From an uncultured Eubacteriales bacterium (GTDB taxonomy: Bacteria; Bacillota; Clostridia; Lachnospirales; Lachnospiraceae): 18,137 bases of DNA. The stretch spans positions 1 through 18,137 of the forward strand of contig CACZSO010000041.1 in assembly GCA_902783795.1 (NCBI GenBank), read 5' to 3'. Below the pieces are notes generated by a model. It was not told where the DNA came from, made no database searches, and worked only from the letters and a program-made list of their open reading frames with translations. The translations under genes and the position numbers were made by a program. Positions within the stretch are counted from its first letter, which is position 1. Every line of letters starts with the position of its first letter. Below are positions 1-7,926 of the stretch, in pieces.

Positions 1-174
1 TTCCTGATCAATTCCTATACCACCGGTTTTGCCCCGGCGGTACTTTCCTATCTGCTGGAACTGGAAGTCCGGTCCCGGTTCGGCGGCCATGTATCCGCTT
101 CTGAAATAGGACTTCCCGTAAGAGAAACTGACAGCATTCTGCCCTGCGGCTCTTCCGGCCGCTGGGAAGCCTGA
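1..174 (+). CDS. C-terminal fragment of an unidentified protein
   Basis: Frame 1 is open from the window edge to a TGA at 172-174, giving the last 57 residues of a protein whose start lies outside the window. The tail carries an NSYTTGFAP segment, then EIGLPV and LPCG, and ends GRWEA. I faintly associate this pattern with C-termini of spermidine-synthase-like SAM-dependent proteins of clostridia. That is unverified recollection and should not be used as an assignment. The next gene starts 5 nt after the stop on the same strand, so the two are probably co-transcribed and translationally coupled. Coding status is supported by the open frame, the codon style matching its neighbours and the tight junction. 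Confidence 0.7.
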   Translation, partial: FLINSYTTGFAPAVLSYLLELEVRSRFGGHVSASEIGLPVRETDSILPCGSSGRWEA

Positions 175-179
175 TCCAC

Positions 180-938
180 ATGAATAAAGACGGACATTCT
201 CTTTTTTCTTTACGTTATTATCTGGTGCTGCTGGCCGGGATGCTGGTGATCCTCGGCGTCTATTATCTGTGCCCGGAGAAAGGATCGGACGCCCCGCCCT
301 CCGGCCCTGAAGCATCGGAAAGTACGAAGCAAGTATCGGTCACAGAAAAGGAAAGCATATCCGGATCAGACACAGCACAAAGTTCTGAGGCTGAAACATC
401 TTCCCAGCCGAGAACTTCAGCCCAGGCTTCATCTGCAGCAGATCCTTCCAGGCCGTCAGAAACTGCCTCGCCTGCTTCATTTACCATTCTGGATTCTAAA
501 TATCAATATGCCCAGGGTTATGCCTGGGATGATCTGTATACCCTGCTGGTCCTCATCGTCAAGACCTCTGATATCCCGGAGGGCATGCATCCGGCCTTCA
601 GCCTGATCCGTCTGGACCAGGCTTATGATCCGATGCTGCTGGTGGGTTATCAGGATGATAAAAATAAAGATGTGCGTTTTACTGTGTACATTACAGATTC
701 GGGTTATGTCTATGAATTGGGCACTTTCTCCGGTTCCATAAAGATCAATGCTTCATCCAGGACTTTATTCCTGCCGGATGAGGACCTGAAGCTTATCTAT
801 TACCCCCATGTTTTCCTGCAGACTGAAACTGCTGAAGACATGGATGATCTTACAGACCTTACCGTCCATGACCTTTCCGGACGCCTGATCAGCGCAGAAG
901 AACTGACTTCACTTGTCCAGGATTTTACCTCTCACTGA
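180..938 (+). CDS. Membrane-anchored protein with Ser/Glu-rich stalk, function unknown
   Basis: 252 aa. Residues about 12-30 form one hydrophobic segment after a short N-terminus containing Lys and Arg, so the protein is probably anchored N-terminally with the rest outside the cell. Cys31 follows the segment, but the residues before it (YYL) do not make a lipobox. Residues about 35-100 are a low-complexity Ser/Glu/Thr/Pro/Ala stalk. Residues 100-252 are a compact domain rich in aromatic and alternating hydrophobic residues that looks mostly beta; I do not recognise it. There is no C-terminal sorting signal or second membrane segment, so it is not an obvious sortase substrate. The start ATG lies 5 nt after the upstream stop, with only a weak purine-rich stretch (GGGAAG) before it, which fits translational coupling. 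The class B sortase follows at once, so both proteins probably act at the cell surface. Confidence 0.8.
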   Translation: MNKDGHSLFSLRYYLVLLAGMLVILGVYYLCPEKGSDAPPSGPEASESTKQVSVTEKESISGSDTAQSSEAETSSQPRTSAQASSAADPSRPSETASPASFTILDSKYQYAQGYAWDDLYTLLVLIVKTSDIPEGMHPAFSLIRLDQAYDPMLLVGYQDDKNKDVRFTVYITDSGYVYELGTFSGSIKINASSRTLFLPDEDLKLIYYPHVFLQTETAEDMDDLTDLTVHDLSGRLISAEELTSLVQDFTSH

Positions 939-954
939 GTTTAAGGTGATGCCT

Positions 955-1878
955 ATGAAAAAGAGTGTGCGGATCATCCTGATGATCCTGCTTTCCATCA
1001 TTTTTCTATACTCCGCCGGAAAAGTAGCCGTGACCTGGTATCACTACCGCCGGGACGCCCGGCAGTATGAAGAGATACGGAACGAAGTCATGAAGACCGT
1101 TCCGGCATCAGTCCCGGAGACCTCTCTGCCCTCAGCCCCGGAAGAGATCCCCACATCCGAGGCTTCTTCGGCGTCGGAAGGATCTGTCACTGAAACGGAG
1201 CCCCCGGCTTATGCCGGTATCCCGCGTGATCTTCTCTCAAGTATCCATGAACACGAACACTCCGGCGTCCTCCGTTATTTCCACACCACCTTTGACTATC
1301 TGCTGGTACGGAAATATGTCTTTGATTTTGAGTATTTAGTGTCCTTGAACGATGACATCGCCGGCTGGATCCGGATAGACGGCACGAACATTGACTACCC
1401 CTTCGTGCAGGGGGAGGACAATGCAGCTTATCTCCGTCTGGGTCCGGACGGGCGTCCTGCCAACGCAGGCACTGTTTTTATGGACTACCGCATCCCCAAA
1501 AACTTCAGCGGGAAGAATGTCATCCTTTACGCCCACAACCAGCAGAATCTGCAGATGTTCCACCAGCTCCTCTCCTATAAGGATCCGGAGTTTCTGGAAG
1601 AACATCCTATGGTGGATATTTATCTGCCCGACGGAAGTCTGTGCCATTATCTGGTATTTGCGGCGTATGAGACAGAGGAAATGTTCCCCTACCGCTATCT
1701 ATTCAGCGACGATGAAGATTTCCAGGAATTTATCGAAGACAGTGTGTCTTCTTCTTATTATGACACAGGCATCACACCGGGAAAAGAAGACCGGATCCTG
1801 ACCCTGGTCACCTGCACAAAAAACTTTGATGAGAAGAAAAGGAATATCGTCCAGGCCGTCTTGTTAACGAAAGAATAA
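955..1878 (+). CDS. srtB: Class B sortase
   Basis: Membrane-bound cysteine transpeptidase that in this family joins sorting-signal proteins to the cell wall or to each other. With the chosen start it has 307 aa. Residues 5-27 are a signal anchor, 48-85 a Ser/Glu/Pro-rich stalk, and 130-307 the sortase domain. Hallmarks: DDIAGWIRIDGTNIDYP (133-149), the catalytic His194 in YAHN followed by MF..L..Y, the catalytic Cys287 in TLVTC, and Arg296 nine residues later. The usual YGHN appears as YAHN. I place the start at ATG 955 because AAGG at 943-946 lies 8 nt upstream and the protein then opens MKKS before the anchor. A TTG at 913 in the same frame would add 14 residues overlapping the upstream gene. 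The stop is followed directly by a strong terminator. No protein with an evident sorting signal lies in the window, so the substrate is unknown. Confidence 0.93.
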   Translation: MKKSVRIILMILLSIIFLYSAGKVAVTWYHYRRDARQYEEIRNEVMKTVPASVPETSLPSAPEEIPTSEASSASEGSVTETEPPAYAGIPRDLLSSIHEHEHSGVLRYFHTTFDYLLVRKYVFDFEYLVSLNDDIAGWIRIDGTNIDYPFVQGEDNAAYLRLGPDGRPANAGTVFMDYRIPKNFSGKNVILYAHNQQNLQMFHQLLSYKDPEFLEEHPMVDIYLPDGSLCHYLVFAAYETEEMFPYRYLFSDDEDFQEFIEDSVSSSYYDTGITPGKEDRILTLVTCTKNFDEKKRNIVQAVLLTKE

Positions 1879-1882
1879 AACA

Positions 1883-1914
1883 CCCCCGTACTGCTTTAAA
1901 AAGCGGTACGGGGG
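1883..1914. terminator. Bidirectional intrinsic terminator between srtB and lacZ
   Basis: A GC-rich inverted repeat, CCCCCGTACTGCTT / AAGCGGTACGGGGG with one G-U pair and a TAAA loop, sits between the convergent sortase and beta-galactosidase genes. On the minus strand it is followed by a T-rich run (TGTTTTATTCTTT); on the plus strand the downstream stretch is only moderately T-rich (CCTTATTATCTT). It probably ends both transcripts. Confidence 0.85.
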
Positions 1915-1931
1915 CCTTATTATCTTCAGAC

Positions 1932-4900
1932 TTATTTCAGTGTTATCAGTACTTTCAGCTGCATGATTTCAGGTACTTCATATTTTTCCATCAGCACCGG
2001 GCCGCAGGAATTAGAACCGATGCCTGCCATATGGCCATCGATACACAGGACCGTATTTCCTGAGGACTGAAGTTCAAAATTATGCTTCTTCTTTGTCAGT
2101 TCTTCCTGGGTATAATGGGAGGCATTGAAGGAGAAGCTGTGCCCGGTGATCCTGATCTCCCTGTCCAGTCCGTCGCTTAAGACACAGGTGGTGCAGCCAA
2201 AGTGGGAGCCGTTTTCCTGAGGCATGATATAATCCTCATGAAGCGCTGTGACACTCGTATCATACACACCGAAGGCCGCTGCCTGATGTTTGTCGATGTA
2301 GCTTTCCACAGGGCCGTAGCCTTCATAGGCCACCGTTTCAAAAGCCTGGTCCAGGAAGGCACGCAGGCCGAAGCGCGGGAAGGATGGCATGATGGGCAGC
2401 CGGTCTGCCCGGATATCTGTCAGGATATCGCCGTTTCCGCCTATTTCAAAGTTCAGCTTCACTTCTGCGAACTTCTGCAGCGACTCTGCTCCAAGTCCTG
2501 CCGCTGTCTTAATGACCACCCGGTCTTTTCTCTTCTGCACCTGGGTCTTATAAGCCCGGAGCATCATCCTGTCATAACCGACCCGCTCCCATTTCATGCG
2601 GACGACCCGGTCATTATCCGTAGGCGCCCGCCAGATATTCAGTGAAAGCGGCGATGTCAGGTAAGCTTTCCCGTCTTTCACCATGGACACAAAGGCCGCC
2701 AGATGCTTGTCATAGGTATAGCGGAAAGAAGTTCCGGATATGACTACCAGATCATCGGTCTCCACAACTTCCGGCGCTTCTGAAGATACCAGGCTGGCTT
2801 CCTTTGCTGCCCTGCCCAGGACGGCCTGGTCAAAACCGTAGATCTTCGGAAGATAAGAAGGGACTTCTTCTTCCAGATTCACATATTCAAAGGTGATCCG
2901 GCTTTCAGGATCTTTCGGCAGTTCTTCAGGGACCGTCACCTTAAACGTCTCATGTGGCGCAGCTTTAAGCTCTTCGAAGCAGCCTTCTGCCGCCAGTCTG
3001 TCGCTGACTGTAATACTGTAGCGGATACCGATCTTTCCGCAGATATCCGTAAAGTCCAGCATGTTTTCAAAGATGAAAGCATTTCCCCGGCGGCCTTTCA
3101 GGCGGATGGGCCGGAGTACATTTTTATATTCCAGAAGGCCGGTCCCCACGGTCCTGTCCGGGAACACCAGGCCATCCATACAGAAGTTATAGCCGTCGGT
3201 CCTGTCTCCCCAGTCGCCGCCATAGAAATACTTCGGCTTCCCGTCCGGGGTCTTTCCCTGGTACACTGCATGATCACACCACTCCCAGACAAAGCCGCCG
3301 CTCATCTTATCCCGGGCATAGATCTCCTGCCAGTAATCCTCCAGGTCACCCGGTCCATTGCCCATGGCATGACAATATTCCACCAGCAGCATGGGTTTGT
3401 CGCAGGTCTTCTCGATCTCCACCCACTCACTTAAAGCCGGGTACATCCGGGCATAGAAATCCAGGTTGCTGAAATCGAATTTTCCATCGGGGCGGTCATA
3501 GGATCTATAGGCAAACAGCTGCTGTTTTTCAAACTCAGAAGGATCATACCGGTGGGCATGCAGCGCACCTTCATAATGCACCAGCCGCTCCGGATCTTTC
3601 TCCTTGATCCAGGCAGCGCTTCGTTCAAAGTTTCCGCCGTAGCCGGACTCATTACCCATGGACCAGATCACCACGGAAGCTGCATTCTTATCCCGCTCCA
3701 CTAAGGACTCGATCCTGTCAAACATCAGAGTATACCATTCCGGGTCATCCGCGATCAGGCTGAAAGTATTGCCCTCTCTGTCTTTTCCGTCATAATCCCC
3801 GCGGGAACCGTAGAGCTGCTGCGTATTATGGCACTCGATATCTGCTTCATCGATCACATAAAGCCCCATCTCATCACAGAGCTCAATAAGCAGCGGAGAA
3901 GGCGGATAATGGGAAGTCCTCACCGCATTGATATTGTGAAGCTTCATGAGGGACAGATCCTGAAGGATCTCCTGAAGGGTCATGGCATATCCGTTTACCG
4001 GGGAGCTGTCATGATGGTTCACGCCCTTGAACTTGATCCTCCGGCCATTCAAATACACCACCGCATCTCTCACTTCAATTTTCCTGAGGCCGATACGCTT
4101 CACGATGACTTCTTCTTCGGTTTCCATGACCAGGGTATAGAGGTAAGGATCTTCCGCATTCCAAAGATGAGGATCCCGGATCCGGAAAGAGGCTTTTACA
4201 AGGCCATCAGCCCCCTCTTCCATCACGGCATCCTCCCCTGTTCCTTCGCCGGAAATGAGCCTGACTTCAGGGGTCACACGGCCTTTTACAGAAAGCTCCA
4301 CCGTCACATTGGCTTCTTTAAACTTCTCAGAAAAGCTTTCCCGCACAAAAAAGTCATCGATCCGCTTCTTCGGCCGGTCCAGGATATAGACATCGCGGAA
4401 AATGCCGCTCATCCTGAGCTTATCCTGATCTTCTATGTAAGAGCCGGCACACCAGCGGTACACCAGGACAGTGATGCGGTTCTGCCCCGGATGCACCAAG
4501 GAGGTGATATCGAATTCCGCCATGTTGTGAGAAGCTTCTGAAAAGCCCGCAAATGTCTGGTTGATCCAGACATAGAAGCAGGAATCTACCCCTTCAAACA
4601 CCAGATGCTTATCATAGCCATCATCAAAGATCTCGAAATCGCGGATATACAGGCCGCAGGCATTTTCCTCCGGCACATAAGGCGGGTCATAGGGGAAGGG
4701 GTAAGAAGTGTTCAGGTACTGATGGATGCCGCAGCCGTAATTCTGCCAGACAGAAGGGACAGATATGGGCCTGAAAAGGGACAGGTCCGTCGTTTCTGAC
4801 AGGAAATCCGCCGGCAGCAGCCGGTCATTCTCTGCGTAATAAAAAGCCCAGGTGCCGGAAAGCATCTGGATCCGGTCCGATTCCTCCCGGGGCAGAAGTG

Positions 4901-4997
4901 CGGTGTCATAAGAACCGGCCGGGATATAATAGGAACGTTTTTTCAGCGTATTTACACGAGGCTTTTTCAGGTCCTCATGGTAATAGGGAAGTCTCAT
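1932..4997 (-). CDS. lacZ: Beta-galactosidase, GH2 LacZ type
   Basis: 1021 aa, almost exactly the length of E. coli LacZ (1023), hydrolysing terminal beta-D-galactosides such as lactose by a retaining mechanism. No signal peptide, so cytoplasmic. Order: sugar-binding jelly roll (about 45-210), immunoglobulin-like domain (215-310), TIM barrel (about 312-630), second Ig-like domain, and the C-terminal Bgal small-chain beta-sandwich (about 745-1018) with GYGPVESYIDKH and PQENGS. Acid/base Glu450 lies in IWSMGNESGYG and nucleophile Glu540 in LLVEYCHAMGN. Also present are RTSHYPPSP (360-368), GGFVWEWCDHA (567-577) and FYGGDWGD...FCMDGLVFPDR. The ATG at 4997 has a strong GGAGG (5006-5002) four bases upstream. 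It appears monocistronic: divergent from the carboxypeptidase upstream and convergent with the sortase operon downstream. No transporter or repressor adjoins it. I see no cre-like box in its 123-nt upstream gap. Confidence 0.97.
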   Translation of the reverse strand: MRLPYYHEDLKKPRVNTLKKRSYYIPAGSYDTALLPREESDRIQMLSGTWAFYYAENDRLLPADFLSETTDLSLFRPISVPSVWQNYGCGIHQYLNTSYPFPYDPPYVPEENACGLYIRDFEIFDDGYDKHLVFEGVDSCFYVWINQTFAGFSEASHNMAEFDITSLVHPGQNRITVLVYRWCAGSYIEDQDKLRMSGIFRDVYILDRPKKRIDDFFVRESFSEKFKEANVTVELSVKGRVTPEVRLISGEGTGEDAVMEEGADGLVKASFRIRDPHLWNAEDPYLYTLVMETEEEVIVKRIGLRKIEVRDAVVYLNGRRIKFKGVNHHDSSPVNGYAMTLQEILQDLSLMKLHNINAVRTSHYPPSPLLIELCDEMGLYVIDEADIECHNTQQLYGSRGDYDGKDREGNTFSLIADDPEWYTLMFDRIESLVERDKNAASVVIWSMGNESGYGGNFERSAAWIKEKDPERLVHYEGALHAHRYDPSEFEKQQLFAYRSYDRPDGKFDFSNLDFYARMYPALSEWVEIEKTCDKPMLLVEYCHAMGNGPGDLEDYWQEIYARDKMSGGFVWEWCDHAVYQGKTPDGKPKYFYGGDWGDRTDGYNFCMDGLVFPDRTVGTGLLEYKNVLRPIRLKGRRGNAFIFENMLDFTDICGKIGIRYSITVSDRLAAEGCFEELKAAPHETFKVTVPEELPKDPESRITFEYVNLEEEVPSYLPKIYGFDQAVLGRAAKEASLVSSEAPEVVETDDLVVISGTSFRYTYDKHLAAFVSMVKDGKAYLTSPLSLNIWRAPTDNDRVVRMKWERVGYDRMMLRAYKTQVQKRKDRVVIKTAAGLGAESLQKFAEVKLNFEIGGNGDILTDIRADRLPIMPSFPRFGLRAFLDQAFETVAYEGYGPVESYIDKHQAAAFGVYDTSVTALHEDYIMPQENGSHFGCTTCVLSDGLDREIRITGHSFSFNASHYTQEELTKKKHNFELQSSGNTVLCIDGHMAGIGSNSCGPVLMEKYEVPEIMQLKVLITLK

Positions 4998-5020
4998 AAT
5001 GTCCTCCGAAGATACAGATT

Positions 5021-5036
5021 TTTACTTATCATACCA
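5021..5036 (-). promoter_or_regulatory. Extended -10 promoter for lacZ
   Basis: On the minus strand TGG-TATGAT (5036-5028) matches an extended -10 element (TGn-TATAAT with one mismatch). The region 16-18 nt upstream is AT-rich but lacks a good -35 box, as is common with extended -10 promoters. Transcription would start near 5021, leaving a leader of about 24 nt that carries the GGAGG of lacZ. Confidence 0.55.
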
Positions 5037-5085
5037 CAGTCCGGGCAAAAATAAATCCCCTCTCTTTATCTTTTCGTTTTTTTGC

Positions 5086-5121
5086 GTGACTTTTTACGGC
5101 AACTTTGTTAGAATAGGCCCA
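5086..5121 (+). promoter_or_regulatory. Promoter of the carboxypeptidase, initiating at its start codon
   Basis: A -35-like GTGACT (5086-5091, four of six matches to TTGACA), a 17-nt spacer, and an extended -10 TGT-TAGAAT (TG at 5106-5107, hexamer 5109-5114). Six bases (5115-5120) then lead to the A of the ATG at 5121, which is where sigma-A polymerase would normally begin. No Shine-Dalgarno fits in this arrangement. Matches and spacing are seen directly; the initiation point is inferred. Confidence 0.5.
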
Positions 5122-6470
5122 TGAAACGTATGATCATTCTGTTTTTAATCTTTATATTATGCGGGTTCAGCATATTAAGCCAGCCGCGGACCGTCTGTGC
5201 CGATGACATCGACAATGTCAACGCCATCATTTCTTCCATTCCGGAAGACTGGCCGGAAGCCCCGGCGGTGACAGCACCGGCGGCCATCCTGATGGATGCG
5301 GAATCCGGGGAGATCCTGTTCGCTAAAAATGCCACAAAGGCCATGTATCCGGCTTCCACCACAAAGCTGATGACGGCGCTCTTAACGCTGGAAAACGCCT
5401 CCCTGACTGACATTGTCACTTTTTCCCAGAAAGCCGTACTGATCCCCTCCGGGTCCAGCCACATCGGCATGCGGCGGGGTGAGCAGATGGAACTCAGGGA
5501 ATGTCTGCTGGGCCTTTTGCTGCCCTCTGCCAATGAGGTGGCGAATGCCCTGGCAGAGCACGTTTCCGGCGCGATCCAGGCTTTTGTTTCCCTGATGAAT
5601 GAGCGGGCTTTCCAGCTGGGAGCCGTAAATACCCAGTTCACTAATGCCAATGGCCTGCATGATGATGACCATTACACCTGCTGTTATGACCTGGCCCTTA
5701 TCATGAAGACTCTTTCTAAGAATAATATCTTCACTGAGCTTTCCGGCACGCCTTCCTATGTCCATCACGCGGATGAACTGCTGAATAAGGACATCCCCAT
5801 GATGAATACGAACATGATGGTGCGGCCGGCCAATGAATATTATAACGAGAACGTGATCTGCGGCAAGACCGGCCATACGGCTGAGTCTGGCTATAACCTG
5901 GTGACCTTTGCAGAAAAAGAAGGTGTCCAGCTGATCGTAGTGGTGATGGGCTGTGAAGAGGGACAGCAATATGTGTCCACCCAGTCCCTGCTGGATTACG
6001 GCTTCAATTATTTCCATCCGGTACTGCCGGCGGAACTTGACAGCGCTTTAAATATGGAAAATGCCTTTACCAGCTCTCCCTTACGGATCCCGGTGAAGAC
6101 CGCCAGCCTCCTCTCCATCGATGCCACTGACACCATCCTCCTGCCGGACAATGTGAATTTCAGTATGCTGACGAAATCTGTGGAAGATATCGAGGGCGGC
6201 AAGCTGATCACCTATATCTATCAGGATTATCCTCTGGGTACCGTGACTTTGAAAAGCAGCGCCTCTGTGGTCCAGGACCCTGTCTTTAAGTATAAGGAAC
6301 CAGAAGATTATACCCCGGAAGAAACATTGCCCCTTATTACCCTGGACGGCTGGCTTCTGGCTGCCCTGGGCGGCATGCTCCTCTTCTTCCTCCTCTTTAC
6401 CTGGATCCTGGTACTGAGGAAGCGGCCAAAGAATCCCTATAAAAAGATGAAAATGGGTCAATTATCATAG
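5121..6470 (+). CDS. D-alanyl-D-alanine carboxypeptidase (PBP5/DacF family, peptidase S11)
   Basis: 449 aa. Trims the terminal D-Ala from peptidoglycan pentapeptides at the outer face of the membrane, limiting cross-linking. Residues 1-27 are a signal peptide ending VCA before DD. The penicillin-binding domain has all three motifs: Ser79-x-x-Lys82 (STTK), Ser136-Ala-Asn138 and Lys249-Thr-Gly251. A C-terminal PBP5-like beta domain spans roughly 300-390, followed by one membrane helix (about 404-427) and a basic tail (RKRPKNPYKK). PBP5 itself uses an amphipathic helix as anchor; this protein has a true transmembrane segment, as is frequent in clostridial homologues. The ATG at 5121 gives an ideal MKR signal-peptide start, yet no Shine-Dalgarno precedes it (AATAGGCCC), and the best promoter suggests a leaderless mRNA. 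ATG 5130 is an alternative start that also lacks a ribosome binding site. Single gene, ended by a terminator shared with mgtE. Confidence 0.95.
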   Translation: MKRMIILFLIFILCGFSILSQPRTVCADDIDNVNAIISSIPEDWPEAPAVTAPAAILMDAESGEILFAKNATKAMYPASTTKLMTALLTLENASLTDIVTFSQKAVLIPSGSSHIGMRRGEQMELRECLLGLLLPSANEVANALAEHVSGAIQAFVSLMNERAFQLGAVNTQFTNANGLHDDDHYTCCYDLALIMKTLSKNNIFTELSGTPSYVHHADELLNKDIPMMNTNMMVRPANEYYNENVICGKTGHTAESGYNLVTFAEKEGVQLIVVVMGCEEGQQYVSTQSLLDYGFNYFHPVLPAELDSALNMENAFTSSPLRIPVKTASLLSIDATDTILLPDNVNFSMLTKSVEDIEGGKLITYIYQDYPLGTVTLKSSASVVQDPVFKYKEPEDYTPEETLPLITLDGWLLAALGGMLLFFLLFTWILVLRKRPKNPYKKMKMGQLS

Positions 6471-6485
6471 ATCAAAGACAAAAAG

Positions 6486-6521
6486 AAAGGGTGCCGTCCG
6501 GAAAACCAGACAGCACCCTTT
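6486..6521. terminator. Bidirectional terminator between carboxypeptidase gene and mgtE
   Basis: Inverted repeat AAAGGGTGC...GCACCCTTT, extended inward by GTC/GAC across one mismatch, with a CGGAAAACCA loop. The plus strand continues TTTTAAGTATTT and the minus strand continues TTTCTTTTTGTC, so it can end both convergent transcripts. Confidence 0.82.
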
Positions 6522-6528
6522 TAAGTAT

Positions 6529-7926
6529 TTAAGCACCCACATGCAAGGTATTGATCAAAAGTACCCAGGCGAGTCCATAATAAGTGATAGCAGCGATCAA
6601 GTCGTTCGTAGTGGTGATCAAAGGACCGGAGGCTACGGCCGGGTCCACATGGATCTTGTTAAAGAACATGGGGATCAGGGTGCCAACCAGGGAAGCGATG
6701 ATCAGCGCTACGCAAAGGGCTGTACCCACACAGGCGGAAATGGTGAAAGCTGTCACAGGAGCATATCCCTTCAGGATCCACACATACAGGCCCACCAGTA
6801 AGAATGAGCTGCCGCCTAAGATCAGGCCGTTCATCAGGCCTACCCGGCCTTCTTTTAACACATGGGCCATCTTCTCTTTCGAGGTCAGGGATTCATCCAT
6901 CAGCACACGGATGGTAACAGCCAGGGACTGGGTACCGCCGTTTCCGGCCATATCCAGGATCAGCGACTGGAAGGCTACGATCAGCGCTACCTTCTCCACC
7001 ACCTTCGTGAACATACCGATGACGGTGGATACCAGCAGGCCTAAGAGCAGCAGGGTGATGAGCCAGGGGATCCTCTTTTTAATGCTCTGCCACAGAGTCT
7101 CGTTCATGTCCGACTCGGCTGTCATACCGGCCAGTTTCGCGTAGTCTTCACTGATCTCGTCATCCACCGCCTCGACCACGTCGAAGGCTGTCAGGACGCC
7201 TAAAAGTTTATCATTCTCGTCCAGGACGGGGATGGAATCCTCCGCGTAATCCCTGATACGGTCAATGTTATCGCCGATATCGTCCGTGTCGCGTACGTAA
7301 GGGTAAGAGGTGGTCGTGATGTCTTCCAGATCAGCGGCTTCCCTGGCCCGGATCAGGTCTTTTAAGTCAATGGCGCCGTAGAAGGTGCCGTCGGGATTCT
7401 CCACATAAATGGTAGAGATATTATCATTCTCATCCGACTGCCGGATCAGTTCACGCATGGCTTCCTTTACGGAGGAGCCCCGCCGGATGACGATGTAGTT
7501 CGTGGTCATCAGAGAACCGAACTGGTCATCGTCGTAAGAGGAAATGAGCTGGATATCCGCTGCCGCTTCGTCATCCATCTCTTCGATCAGGGCATCCCGG
7601 TAATCCTCCGGCAGGTTCTCCAGGATATCCACCGCATCGTCCGCGTCCATCTCTTCCAGGACATCCGCGGACTTCTCCAGACCGATCTCCTGGAAGTATT
7701 TCTCAACATCTTCCACATAAGAGAAGATGTCAGAGACACGTTCGACGCCCAGGATCCGGTACAGTTTTTTACGTTCATCTTCTGTGAGCACTTCCAGAGC
7801 GCTTGCGATATCATTATCATGATAATCTGAGAGGTGTTCCAGAAGCTCTTCATCCGTCATATCAGAACGGACCAGTTCCAGAAGTTCATTCTGAATATTT
7901 ACTTCGTATTCTTCTTTTTCGTCCAT
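6529..7926 (-). CDS. mgtE: Magnesium transporter MgtE
   Basis: 465 aa. Mg2+-gated channel/transporter of the cytoplasmic membrane. Order: acidic helical MgtE N domain (about 10-135), two CBS domains (about 137-200 and 201-262), connecting plug helix (about 263-280), then five transmembrane helices (285-465). The first transmembrane block holds GNGGTQS (328-334). The last helices hold DPAVASGPLITTTND (428-442), whose Asp428 matches the pore aspartate of the family. The N and CBS domains, rich in Asp/Glu, sense cytosolic Mg2+ in characterised members and close the pore when it is plentiful. The ATG at 7926 has AAGGAGGG (7937-7930) at good spacing. It appears monocistronic, with a long structured leader (7927-8148) and its own promoter. 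Length and domain content are normal. Confidence 0.96.
   Translation of the reverse strand: MDEKEEYEVNIQNELLELVRSDMTDEELLEHLSDYHDNDIASALEVLTEDERKKLYRILGVERVSDIFSYVEDVEKYFQEIGLEKSADVLEEMDADDAVDILENLPEDYRDALIEEMDDEAAADIQLISSYDDDQFGSLMTTNYIVIRRGSSVKEAMRELIRQSDENDNISTIYVENPDGTFYGAIDLKDLIRAREAADLEDITTTSYPYVRDTDDIGDNIDRIRDYAEDSIPVLDENDKLLGVLTAFDVVEAVDDEISEDYAKLAGMTAESDMNETLWQSIKKRIPWLITLLLLGLLVSTVIGMFTKVVEKVALIVAFQSLILDMAGNGGTQSLAVTIRVLMDESLTSKEKMAHVLKEGRVGLMNGLILGGSSFLLVGLYVWILKGYAPVTAFTISACVGTALCVALIIASLVGTLIPMFFNKIHVDPAVASGPLITTTNDLIAAITYYGLAWVLLINTLHVGA

Noticed and set aside
913..954. TTG start for the sortase at 913
   Set aside because: ATG 955 has AAGG at proper spacing and opens MKKS ahead of the signal anchor; the extra residues would overlap the upstream gene without a better ribosome site.
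2202..4541. Long open frames on the plus strand opposite lacZ (for example 2202-2645, 2952-3434 and 3828-4541)
   Set aside because: They lie antisense within a full-length beta-galactosidase with intact catalytic motifs, have no ribosome binding sites and give non-protein-like compositions.
5108..6461. Minus-strand frames opposite the carboxypeptidase gene (5108-5650, 5382-6017, 6081-6461)
   Set aside because: They are shadows of the strongly supported S11 peptidase; no motif or start signal.
6541..7144. Plus-strand frames opposite mgtE
   Set aside because: Antisense to a complete MgtE; no independent evidence of coding.
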